From contig OZ029917.1 in the NCBI GenBank assembly GCA_964023275.1, forward strand, positions 31,262,005 through 31,326,004: 64,000 nucleotides of DNA, given 5' to 3'. Position numbers and translations under genes: made by a program. Below are positions 11,611 through 21,590 of this stretch, one piece after another. The DNA comes from Norana najaformis. Lineage: Eukaryota; Annelida; Clitellata; Crassiclitellata; Hormogastridae. The notes under the pieces were generated by a model, which was not told the DNA's origin, ran no database searches, and was given only the letters and a program-made list of their open reading frames with translations. The first letter of the stretch is position 1, and each line of letters opens with the position of its first letter.

Positions 11611-11951
11611 GTGAAACTCCTCTGAAGCGTGGTCTAAATGTTGAAGACCCATCTAATCCTTCAATCAGTCTACCTGTCTGTCTATATCCTTCTAAACTGT
11701 ACCCTTCCTCCTCCTGCCTCTATTCTGTCTCGCTGTCTTTCTTCCGGCCTCCGTAGGCCACCTGCCTTCATGTTCGTCGACCTGTCTTCCTGCATGGTTA
11801 TGGCCAAATCAGTCTGTCTACCTGCCTGCCTGCCAACCACGAAGGGGCCCCTTAAGCTGTCAGTAACATGCCCAGGTTGCGTGTATGTCTTGCTGCCTGC
11901 CCTGTTTCCTCTTCGCCTAGGGGAACGTAGACATTTCCTCGGCTGGTCTGT

Positions 11952-12111
11952 CGGTCGGTCGGTCGGTCGGTCGGTCGGTAGGTAGGTAGGTAGGTAGGTA
12001 GGTAGGTAGGTAGGTAGGTAGGTAGGTAGGTAGGTAGGTAGGTAGGTAGGTAGGTAGGTAGGTAGGTAGGTAGGTAGGTAGGTAGGTAGGTAGGTAGGTA
12101 GGTAGGTAGGT
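11952..12111. repeat. Compound (GGTC)n-(GGTA)n microsatellite
   Basis: About seven GGTC units pass abruptly into about 33 perfect GGTA units. The change is a single clean C-to-A switch at about 11979-11980. Frames across it (Tyr-Leu-Pro-Thr repeats on the minus strand) are artefacts. Confidence 0.98.
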
Positions 12112-12749
12112 CTGTCTTGTACGTATACTGACGTGAATTGCTTTCAAAGTCTGTTGTAATGAGAATCGCAGAAACCATAAAACGACGCAATTAAGTCACC
12201 CATTCGCACCGACCAATAGCTCGCTCACTTGGCCAAAAGAAATTTATATGGCGCCAGTTTGTCTACGGATCATTGGGCCGAAGGATCATGCTGAAGTCCA
12301 GCGCACTCGAAACCTATTTCGACGAACTCGCTTCGTAAGACGACGACGCATCGCGAGATTTCAATTTGCAGCCACGCATCGCTGCGTTTTATGGCCGAAG
12401 TTCATGCGCTGGTAGCGTAAGATAAGTTAACCTTAGATTTATTATGCGACTTTATAGTAATATGCCTTTGATTGAAGAGTCTGTTGATGAAGTGTGATAA
12501 GTGCGATCCTGCAACAGCGCAGTCTGTTCACTCATGCCTGCTATAGAGAAGACGCTGGTCGTTTCAAATTGCGTATTGAGACGAGAACTGTAGGCGCAGA
12601 GTTGATCGTCCAACACGTTAGTCAGTAAGGCGATAGGGAAATAGGAGAGGAGAGAAGATAACATAGTGTTCGAAGGATGACAATTTGATTTGCAAAGACA
12701 GCGGCGGCACTTATCATTCATAAGTGCCATCAGAATGACAAACGCACGA

Positions 12750-12778
12750 CTCGGGTCTCGGGTCTCGGGTCTCGGGTC
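12750..12778. repeat. 7-bp CTCGGGT tandem repeat, about 4 copies
   Basis: CTCGGGTCTCGGGTCTCGGG continues to 12778. A short perfect minisatellite. Confidence 0.9.
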
Positions 12779-12859
12779 ATGAGATGCGATGTAAGTCTCA
12801 CAGGAAGCGATCGAAATGGTATTCATAAAGATCACAGCTGGTCAACAATTATATCATAG

Positions 12860-12921
12860 ACACACTCACATTCACACACACTCTCTCTCACTCCCTCTCT
12901 TTCTCTTTCTCTCTCTCTCTC

Positions 12922-12994
<73 letters not shown>

Positions 12995-12995
12995 C
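12860..12995. repeat. (CT)n plus (CTAT)n microsatellite
   Basis: CACA and CTCTCT tracts, longest pure CT run about 12929-12976, ending in CTATCTATCTATCTAT. Confidence 0.95.
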
Positions 12996-13397
12996 ATATA
13001 ATACATAATATATGTATAGCAAGCATAGGTACTGGTCATTCTATAATACACTTCGTTACTCGTATAATATTGTAAGAGAGTGAGTGAGCAAAAGTAGTGA
13101 AACGATGGTCAAGGGACCCCGTCGCTGGTTGGCGTGGGATGTGGCTGGAAGTGTAGAGAGGGTGAATGATCGATTGATGTGTCTGCTTCTCTGACAACCA
13201 GTTCATCTTCTGACATCGAAAGCAGATACATCGCCATCGTCGTCGTCGTCTTCTTCTTCTTCTAGGGATCATTCGATTGCCGAAAGGTTAAGACCGATCT
13301 GGCTCAGTTACGATAAGAGAGGCACGAAAACACTTGGCCCAGAAACCACAGTGTTTTTTTGTCTCTCTACTCTGCTGATGTCTGCTTCTGTGCATGT

Positions 13398-13491
13398 TTG
13401 TATGTAAGTATGTATATATGTATGTAAGTATGTATGTATGTAGGTATGCATGTATGTATGTATGCATGTATGCCTGCCTGCCTGCCTGCCT

Positions 13492-13588
<97 letters not shown>
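13398..13588. repeat. Compound (TATG)n-(CCTG)n microsatellite
   Basis: TATG words to about 13471, then about 29 CCTG units with one TCCC interruption at 13491-13494. Like the GGTC/GGTA tract, it changes register-preservingly from one tetranucleotide to another. Confidence 0.97.
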
Positions 13589-15239
13589 ATTGACTCTCCT
13601 TTAACTTGCATGTCTATTAATGTCTGCATTACGTCTGGCTGTGTATGCGTGCCTCTGTATTTCATGTCAGTAGAGCTGCGTGTTTTAACAGTCTGCGTGT
13701 CTGCGTGTCTTCTGTTCCTTTTGTCTCTCTTTGTGTCCGTGCGTCTTTCTTTCTCGTTCCGTCGATTTATATGTAGGACTGTAGCGCCTTCTTATCTCTG
13801 ATTATCGCTGTCATAATTTTCATATCATCTTAAAACAAAGTCAAGCTTCGTATCATATTGATAGGTTGGAAAAGGCTCTATATAAAGCTACAGAAATGAA
13901 TACAACGTATTAGGCTACAATAGTATCAGATTATGATGGCTCTCATCACAAAACAACATGTGTATGTGTACCAAACGATTTGAAAATACTAATTCAGGGC
14001 GTCTAAATTTTATTCAAATGCACACATCCTTTAGGTTTTTGTCTCGAATGATTTAAGTAGCATGATCGAAATTCATCATTTGGAAAGTGACAACAAAGAA
14101 TAGCGAAATGGCGCTGAATAAATCTTCGCTGAATATAACTTGCAATTCTGTATTTCCGCCAGATGCAACGTTGAAATCAGCTTTCTGAGAAACCGATACC
14201 CGTTGTTCAAACCAAGTCTAAATCTATGATCGCGCAAGACACTTATCTTGTAAGCAGGCTTCAAGATAGTCTGTGCAATCGCAATCGCAAATTCATATAG
14301 CTTCTGTTCGAATGAAAATCCTCAGAGGGGAAAAGAAACACACGCAGAAGAGTGTGGTTTATAAATTAACCAGCGAAAATTGTCTAGCTGTTGGCCTCAG
14401 CGAGTTTACTCAGGAAATCTGAATCCGACGAGACTGACAGTTAGTGTCTGATGATTTGTTGGTGGTTAATCTCAGCTTCATTGTCTTCAGACGATGAATA
14501 GGCCATAGATAGACACATACAGACTCAATCTGCACCGCTTTCAGTGACATTCGAGGAGACGAAATGACAGTTTTATATCCAGCTTTAAGCACCTTAAGTT
14601 AAGTTTCCTCTCGAGCAGTCGCATAAAGACCAGTTATTTAAGACTAATTCGAATTAAATTTCATTTCATTATTGTGAGATTCCTGCTAAATAGTCAGCTT
14701 AGCCTATATAATTAGCTGCCCTTGCCTCGACCAATAGTTGTTTACTAGATAAGGTCGGACATAAAACACGTCATTAGTAACATAAACAAAGTGTACTGAA
14801 GTGAGCGCACCATCTACCAACATTGGAAACAAGTGGCCCTGTGTCTACTACGAAAGGATATCAGTTGCTTGCGCAGTCTTGCGGAAGAGCGATACTGGTA
14901 AACTGTTCTTCTCAAGGGAACCAGGCTCTTGGACATTGGTCGATGCATCACAGCTAGAAGCATCTGCAGTCAATTGAGGAAGCAGAGGAGGAGCAGGAGA
15001 ACCAATAGGTAGACGGCTAATTATTAATAAAATTAATAGAATGCAAGTAATTATATTGCACGAATACACGATCAACTGCCTTCAAACACCAGACAACAAA
15101 ACGTGTTGAACTAACAATTAATTAGTTTGCTAATTTATTAGATATGGCCTAATAGATAATAATACATTGTCTTCAGTACAATAATGTATAATACTTAGAT
15201 CTGCACACATTCCTTTCCATTTTTAGGTTAAGTATATGT

Positions 15240-15420
15240 ACATGCAATGTATGTATGTGTGTATTTACGTGTGGATGTATCTAGACACTTACAATAGCGC
15301 TTTTAAGTACCTCCACAAAAGGTGCCACCCTGAATGATATTAAAATCATTAAGAACAAAAAAGGTAGTCAATAAGGAAAGAATGCTCAGAAAACTAGAAG
15401 AGCCACCACTGGCGAGCTCC
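15240..15420 (-). mobile_element. LINE 3'-end fragment with ATAC-type tail
   Basis: The minus strand reads TTTTGTGGAGGTACTTAAAA then GCGCTATTGTAAGTG and an ATACACACATACATACAT tail. The same terminal sequence occurs on the plus strand at 28697-28727 (TTTTGTGAGGTACTTAAAAG, then GCGCTATG and CATA repeats). This pair defines a LINE family whose tail is CATA-like. The 5' boundary is uncertain and may extend to about 15680. Confidence 0.6.
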
Positions 15421-15694
15421 CGCAGATACGCAGAACCCAACCAACCAGATCTGATAATAGACACCATGTTCAGAGTTCCTGGACGCATCGAGAAAGAGAA
15501 GCGACGACTGGCGACAAGGCTTGCGTGACACGAACCCGAATGCCAAGCAGTTCCTCACAGATGATGCAAGATGCGGCATCCGCTGATCCTTCAGTCACCA
15601 TGTTCGTGGAGCCGACCAACTAACTGGTCGTAGAGCGTCTCTCCAGTAGAACGGTCAGCACCGATCCAAGGACCATTGGGCTTTCTAACTGGAG

Positions 15695-15780
15695 ATTTAT
15701 TGTATTGTATTTGATAACTTATATAGCGCTTCTACCAGAACAAACTACTCATAGGCGCAGCATGAGAACCCCGGGGAAAT
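15695..15780 (-). mobile_element. LINE 3'-end fragment with AATAC tail
   Basis: On the minus strand, GGTAGAAGCGCTATATAAGT is followed by TATCAAATACAATACAAT. This is the GCGCTATATAA motif next to a pentanucleotide tail, a pattern shared with the other LINE ends here. No coding remains. Confidence 0.45.
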
Positions 15781-15789
15781 AAGAACATC

Positions 15790-15903
15790 TTTATTATTTG
15801 TATTATTTGACAGTGGTCTCACTGGTTCAGGTCGGGAGCGCCTCTGATGAGTCTATTCTTGAAGTGGCGCTTTATAAATGTCAGATTACAATTACAATTA
15901 CAA
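15790..15903 (+). mobile_element. 3' fragment of the LINE subfamily found at 48.57-49.52 kb
   Basis: From TATTATTTGACAGTGGTCTC through GAGTCTATTCTTGAAGTGGC, GCTTTATAAATGTCAGATTA and a CAATTA-repeat tail, this matches the reverse complement of 48573-48690 almost base for base. Only the 3'UTR is present. Confidence 0.88.
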
Positions 15904-17404
15904 TCTTTAAACAACGAGCTGACTGAGCTCTATCACCAACAGTTACCCTTGCACAAAACGATAGCGGAAGTCCATTCCATAGAGTTTGACACTGGCCCGC
16001 TAGTAATCTAAAACTCCTCAGAGCGGACGAGTTCACTGGCGATAACAAACGTCCGGCATATCTCCATCAAAAACACTCAGAAACGACGACATAAAGCGAG
16101 AGAAAACTCCAATAACGCATAGTTGGTAACATTACATGTCCGAACGAAGAAACATTTTGAGCAACATCCTCATGTGGCCAACTTATTGATCAAAAACAAC
16201 GCGCTACAAAAACATTCGGCCATCTTGGATACTTACGCCAAGGTTTGGCGTATATATGTGCGTATGTATTTCTGTATGTATATCTGTATGTATGTAAGCA
16301 TGTATGTATAGATGCACATATTATGTTACTTTGCCTGAGAAATCCCTGCAAAGTCGGAAAATATCAAGACTGGGTTTGATATTGCACTAGATTGTATTGG
16401 AACTGCTGAATGATCAGATGAAAACCGCATGTTTCTATCACGTTTAGCTGCTTTAGTTACTTTTGAGAAATCGCAAGTTAAAGTTTGCCTGAACTATGAC
16501 CCAACCTAAGTCTCTGTATCTAGGGTGCGTGAATGAATATAGTAAATTGGGGCGTATTCATTCGCCCCTGAGGCTGCGATCAACGAAACCTCAATAAAAA
16601 CTGGTTAAAACGAATATTTACATGACTTGGTCATTTGCATAATAATCGATGCACTCGACTTCAAATTAGGGCACCAAGGAGACATGTTAAATTTAGTTTT
16701 TTGTGGCAGGGTATCATAAAAAAAATTGAAAATAAAATACTTAGACTGGAAACTTGAGATAACGACTTACAGTCTGACAGCTAATACAACAATGAATATA
16801 AATATGAATATAAATATGAATATAAATATAATAAGAACCCATTGTATGCCTACTCCTTTCTGAGCGAATTTATCGCAAATTAACTTTTCCGACTTTGTGA
16901 CGCTTTTCTCAAGCACAGTTACATATGCCTATAAATATATAACTCTAACCTAATTATGTTGTGTGTTTTTCTACGTGTGTGCGTGTGTGTGCGTTTGTGT
17001 GTTTGTGTGTGTGGTCGGTTCAATTATGAAGGTCACCAATGCGAGCAGACGCTTTAATACGATGTTGAAATGCATGCAACTGGACACATGTTAATACGGT
17101 TGATGGAGCTGATTGTAATATTGCTGTCGTTCGTGTAGTTGCTGTTAAAACAACAGCCGACCTTTGCGCTGCTAATGAGCGCCCCCTCCCTGGCCAATAC
17201 AGCGTCGATGCTACCATCAGCTGTCGATGAGAGGCTGAATAATGGCCTGACTGATTGCTCTGTGGCAGTGTTTCAGCCGAAAGATCAGGCGCCAAGCTGT
17301 CTATAGGGCTATTGTTTGCAGATGCGCTTAATAATGTACTCTAACTTAACTTATCGTATATCTTACTCTATCTTACCTTAACTCAACTTACTTTATCTTA
17401 CCTG
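15904..17404. other. Intronic sequence, nothing recognised apart from short repeats
   Basis: Contains a short TATG tract (16255-16310), a 12-bp ATGAATATAAAT repeat (16795-16833) and a GT tract (16974-17012). A minus frame at 17020-17295 is open but shows no domain I know. Confidence 0.6.
16795..16833. repeat. 12-bp ATGAATATAAAT repeat, about 3 copies
   Basis: ATGAATATAAATATGAATAT continues in register to 16833. Confidence 0.9.
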
Positions 17405-17578
17405 AAATAGCCCTGATGTTTCTCACCTGAGCATTCCTGATGTAGACTACCTGTCCTTATTTAAAGCGGCTTAAGACCTATTTGCATTGTCTTTCTTCTG
17501 TTGCTGATCGCTGTGACTCACCTCGTTCAGCTGATGGACATACGGCATGTTAACAAATGCTTGCTTACTTACTTAATC
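17405..17578 (+). mobile_element. LINE 3'-end fragment with CTTA tail (family also at 43.76-44.05 kb)
   Basis: The reverse complement aligns with 43790-43945: CATTTGTTAACATGCCGTAT, GTCCATCAGCTGAACGAGG, GTGAGTCACAGC and CAAATAGGTCTTAAG all have counterparts there. It ends in GCTTACTTACTTA. Confidence 0.75.
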
Positions 17579-17870
17579 TGTCGCATATCTAACACAGTTA
17601 GATAGTTTACATAGCCTTAACTTATTTTATCTGACCTTAGCTTGACTGAGCTGACAGGACCTGACCAGACATGACCCTAGGAGTCATCTGCCATGCTACA
17701 GAATGCCAGCCATTAAGCTGGATTTGTGCCAGACACAATCATTCATTTCCATGACAGGTCAATAACAGCAAATGGGGCTCTGGCGCCACCAGACAATCGG
17801 TCGGCCACTACAGGGCGGCCAATGCCCAGCCGCAGATGCATCGAAGGGTGAGATAAAGACAATGGCGCAC

Positions 17871-18012
17871 CTGTTATCGAACAGGTAGTAGTCACGGTCA
17901 TGTTCGATGCAGATGCCTTTGGTTGTTATGACGTTGTCGCGGATGATGATCTCACCGAGGCCACTCTGGTAGTAACGACCTCTCCATTCCTGAGAAAAAC
18001 GACACGGCAGAC
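17871..18012 (-). CDS. Exon A of DUF7042-7045-type secreted protein (DUF7044-like part)
   Basis: 142-bp minus-strand exon. The acceptor is an excellent CTTTGCTTTTTTCAG (AG at 18014-18013), and the donor AACAG/GTGCGC has its GT at 17870-17869. It begins with GT, so the preceding exon must end with one base of a codon, and it ends with AG. The 46 codons include PCRFSQEWRGRYYQSGLGEI, then the motif TTKGICIEHDRDYYLFDN. Cys-x-Phe-x2-x-Trp-x-Gly-x-Tyr/Trp-x-Gln-Ser-Gly, then Lys-Gly-x-Cys, is the DUF7044 signature that normally follows the signal peptide directly. The signal-peptide exon is not identified. With the five downstream exons it yields 829 bp of continuous frame. Confidence 0.88.
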
Positions 18013-18147
18013 CTGAAAAAAGCAAAGACACAAACAGTGACACATACGCAGAGTGCTATATCAAACCAGCAATTTAGAATTTTATTACATAATTTACAAT
18101 TAAACATCCAATTGCTTCATATTTAAAGCGCTTTATTTCCTAAATAA

Positions 18148-19030
18148 ATTCGCCACTACTACTCTTCAACATCTACATAGAAGAGCTTATCCGAGAGGCA
18201 CTAGAAGATATGGAAGTAGGAATAGAGGTCGGAGGCAGATTGGTAAAGGCTCTAAGATTCGCAGATGACCAAGCAAAGTTGTCGGGTAGCCAAGAGGTCT
18301 GCAAAGAATGGTGGACCGTCTGCACACCATGTCAATCGAGTATGGTATGAAAATAAATATAAAGACAAAGATCATGAGGATAGGCAAAAGAGAAGAAACA
18401 GTAGTAAGAAAAAACATCAACAGACAGGAAATAGAGCAGGTAAAAGAATTCTATTACCTGGGGAGCATTTTCGCGCAAGATGCCAAATGCCACAAGGAAA
18501 TCAAAGAAGAATAGCATTGGGAAAAGGCGCATTCTCAAAACAAAAGAGTTACTGAGAGGAAAAATGAACAAGAACTTAAAGAAACGAATGATTAAAGCTC
18601 TGATATGGAGCGTGGTGTTGTATGGATCTGAAACATGGACCATGAGAAAGGAGGACATCAAGAGATTGGAGGCCTTCGAAATGTGGATTTGGCACAGGAT
18701 GGAAAAAGTTATAAATGGATGGAGCACATAACACACGAGGAGGTGCTGAAAAGAGCTGGGGAAGAAAGATCTATGATAACTACAAAAAAGGGGCAACAGC
18801 GAAAATGGATTGGTCACATACTGAGAGGAGACTCGCTCTTAAGAACCGCCATTGAGGGCAGAATGGATGGGAGGAGGACAAGAGGAAGACCCAGACAGAT
18901 GCTGCTGGATTGGATGATGACGGGCGGATAGAGCAGGATGAAAGAAGAAGTTCAACACCAAGAGGAGTGGCATCATCGGACGTTTGAACCTGCCTGAGGG
19001 CAGAGAACCAGAAGATGATGAAGAAAGAGA
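18148..19030 (+). pseudogene. RTE-like (clade uncertain) non-LTR retrotransposon, 3' half, frameshifted
   Basis: Begins inside the reverse transcriptase at LLLFNIYIEEL, reaches LVKALRFADDQA (the FADD catalytic box at about 18258-18269), then the thumb (EYGMKINIKTKIMRI, FYYLGSIF), GSETWTMRKEDIKRLEAFEM, KKGQQRKWIGHILRGDSLLR and RTRGRPRQMLLDWMM. At least three frame changes (near 18290, 18510 and 18720) break it. It ends in FEPA-type 3' sequence and a GATGAAGAA tail. The Cys-free RKWIGHILRGDSLLRT block is typical of very common animal endonuclease/reverse-transcriptase elements. It is 5'-truncated. Minus-strand frames here are antisense shadows. Confidence 0.88.
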
Positions 19031-19109
19031 AATAAATTTCTTTAGTACATCGGATTATAAACAAAATATAAGCATCCCACTTACAAAACGTTCTCGCAAC
19101 AGATACTAA

Positions 19110-19600
19110 CTAGTTCACGAATGCACATTGACACATTTCGACAAGCTTTTTCTTAAAGGGTTTGACAGTGTCCACTGAGATAGTACTATCATCCAAACTA
19201 TTCCACGAGTCTACAACTCTTACACTAAAAAATCTATGCCATAATGTTCATTTCGGCTTCCTAAACAGTTAATTTGTACCCGTGTCCTCGAGTCTCCTTG
19301 TTTGGTGCTAATTCAAAGAACCTCTACCACTGCAAAGCCGCCTTTCCAGTGATGGTCTCCTGAGCTTCAATTAGGTCTCTATCCACTGTTCCTTCTTCTC
19401 TCCAGTGTTGGTAGCCCACACCCTTTTAACCTCAGATTTCTGTAACCCAGAATCATTTAGGTAGCTCTCCTTTGCACTTTCACCAGATGTTCTGCATCAT
19501 ATTTGAGATATGGATTCCATACCTGGATGCAATATTCCAACCAATATTCCAACATAGGTTACACATTTTTAAGTATAGGCTAAATTCATTTTCAAACTGC
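19110..19600 (-). pseudogene. CR1/L2-like non-LTR retrotransposon, C-terminal RT remnant
   Basis: Minus-strand reading in shifting frames gives LEYCIQVWNPYLKYDAEHLV, KVQRRAT, LPTLERRR, TRGHGYKL and FFSVRVVDSWNSLDDSTISV before a stop at about 19112-19110. The order Glu-Tyr-x2-Gln-Val-Trp-Asn-Pro-Tyr, then Arg-Arg-Ala-Thr, Gly-Leu-Pro-Thr-Leu, Thr-Arg-Gly-His-x-Tyr-Lys-Leu and Phe-Phe-Ser-x-Arg-Val-Val-x2-Trp-Asn-Ser-Leu is diagnostic of the RT tail of Jockey/CR1-group LINEs. Stops and indels make it inactive. It lies tail to tail with the 18.15-kb element. Confidence 0.85.
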
Positions 19601-21590
19601 TTGTATGTATTCAGTGTGAGGCTGACCACTCAAGCATCGTCTGTTAGCTCCAAACGCTCGGTAAGAACTCTGTAGCTGTGTTACTGCTTTACGAACATAG
19701 ACAACTGGGCCTGTTGATTGCATTTTATGGTTAAACTTTTTAAAGTATTCGACTTTTTATTATAATACACAAAACATCGCTGAATCATTTTGTTGCAGTT
19801 GTATAGCGGTAAATAGCGTAGCGTGGTTCGCCTGAAATAAAATCGGTTAAGCTTATGCGTGCTTCTATTAACAAGACAACGAATTAAAGCGTCGCAATGC
19901 GCGCTGAACGTAACGCGATGCGTTATTATTTAGCATAGTCATAAGTCACAGACACTGAATTCCTATCGTTGCGAATATATTTACGATAAACTGACAAAAG
20001 AACTCGATTCTGTTTTTCATTAGTTATCAACCCGACTAAATGAAGTGATCCACTTACAACTTGCTATTTACAACTACAGTTCTTTGACGATGACTGAGCA
20101 CTGTATCGTCTTCCACAGTCAACAAAACAGAACAAACTCTCATAAGATGCAGTTTACATTTGACATTTACAGTTTACATTTACATTTGACATTTACAGTT
20201 TACATTTACATTTGACATTTACAGTTTGCATTTACAGTTCACGTTTACAGTTGACATTCGGCACGGACGCTGTAGAAGATCTGAGCAGAGGACTTTGTCG
20301 TAGCTCCGTCCGCCGTTCTCGACCATCACCACATGAACCATTCTACAGAGATCTGATTAGATTCTAAGTCCCTCCGTAGCCGTCAAAGACAAAGGTTAAT
20401 TGGGATAACGGTTCCAGCTCCAAGTGTCCAACAGACTAAGAATCCGCCATTCCTTGACTATCGGTTCACCAGTCTCCGACTGACCGAGGCAAATGGTGAA
20501 ATAAGGAGGTCAAGCTCTGCTTCACGACCTACCGTCTGCGTTCTGTCAACAAGTAACCTTTCTCAAATTCCCCGAATTCTATTTCAACTCCTAGGTCGCT
20601 CCGTAACATAGCGACTGTCCTATGGCGCTAGCTGGCAAATGCGTCTGGCACTAGTCCGCAATGCCCGACAGCCTGTTCTTCACTCCAGCAAATAAGGTCA
20701 GGTCACCAGGTGATACCTGGCCTAATATAGCATTTCATGACATCCATGCTAGAAACGCTTAACGGGGAAACTGTTAAGTTCGAACAAAGTCGTCGTTTTT
20801 TAGTGAACAGTAAAGCTTATTTGAAATATCAGTGAAATATTACTGTCAGAAGACCACAGAGCTGTTATAATATTCGATTATTTAGGCCGAATGACTAAAC
20901 TAACCGTTTATAGGTTGGGTCAGTTGAATTGCAATTGACAGGCGATGACATCGAAGTATAAAAGCAGCTGATGGCATTTGTAGGTTTATTGTGTTTGATG
21001 GCCTGATCTGGTTTTAATGACCGTCTAGTCGATCGATTGGTCATCTGCGATGACCGGTGCATAGTAAGGGGCAAATGAGTCAATGGTCAGTGGCAGTGAC
21101 CATAAGCCAGCAGGCATCGACATGGACTTATGACAGCAATAAACTGCACTATAAAGATGGCTCTCTGTCGCCATTAAGCTGCGGTGTAGGCGCGATGTCT
21201 GATTTCGAACAATGCATGTACAGCCCGGGCGCCATATAAATGGCACCTGCCAGCCCATCTGCAGTCGCCTTATAATGAGTATCAGGGACTGAATTGTCTG
21301 TCTGATCCAAGTAAGCATTTGACAATTATGATAATTTTCCCGTGGTTTGCTACTGTGCAATAATTGTGAATGTAAAATGGGTCAATTAAGTATACTTTGT
21401 CAAATATATGGTGATAAACAGCGAAATAAGTGGTAGCTGGTCTGCCTAATTTGTGAACGAGTTGTAAACGGTCCGTCCATCCACTCAAGTTCTGCTAATA
21501 TTTGACAATTTGGGCGCATGTAGAATTCTTCAAATGAGTTGTCATCAGCGACTGGCAACAATGTAACAAATGACATAAAACTATGCACAC
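19601..21590. other. No gene recognised; AT-rich unique DNA and a short minisatellite
   Basis: Apart from the ACATTTACAGTTT array at 20147-20262 I see nothing coding. A (GGGCGCCATATAAATGGCAC) word at 21226-21245 resembles the LINE 3' motif but has no tail. Confidence 0.55.
20147..20262. repeat. TTTACATTTGACATTTACAG minisatellite
   Basis: Copies of CAGTTTACATTTACATTTGA with alternating short and long spacers, about 26 bp per full unit, degenerating at the right end. Confidence 0.93.

Larger units (their letters stand above)
9250..17870 (-). other. Intron between exons A and B (8.6 kb)
   Basis: Carries a hAT remnant (9920-10304), TATG arrays, a GGTC/GGTA array (11952-12111), CT and GCCT arrays, several LINE 3' fragments (15240-15420, 15695-15780, 15790-15903, 17405-17578) and unique AT-rich DNA (13600-15180, 15904-16790). 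Related proteins have a Cys-aromatic-Arg-Cys segment between exons A and B, so one further exon whose length is a multiple of three may hide here. I searched for it and did not find one that fits. Confidence 0.6.

Noticed and set aside
12452-12835. Minus frame with KCRRCLCKSNCHPSN resembling the missing Cys-x-Arg-Cys segment of the DUF704x gene
   Set aside because: The only acceptor-like AG in front of it gives phase 0, whereas exon A requires one base to complete its last codon. The donor side does not fit either.
15295-15345. Apparent exon with good acceptor (TATCATTCAG) and GTAAGT donor on the minus strand
   Set aside because: The phases do not fit, and the same sequence recurs at 28697-28727 as a LINE 3' end, so the splice-like signals are part of a repeat.
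17395-17425. CAG/GTAAGA donor on the minus strand
   Set aside because: No upstream acceptor in phase, a stop directly upstream, and it adjoins a LINE fragment.
18332-18817. 161-codon minus frame rich in Phe and Leu
   Set aside because: Exact antisense of the reverse-transcriptase remnant at 18148-19030.
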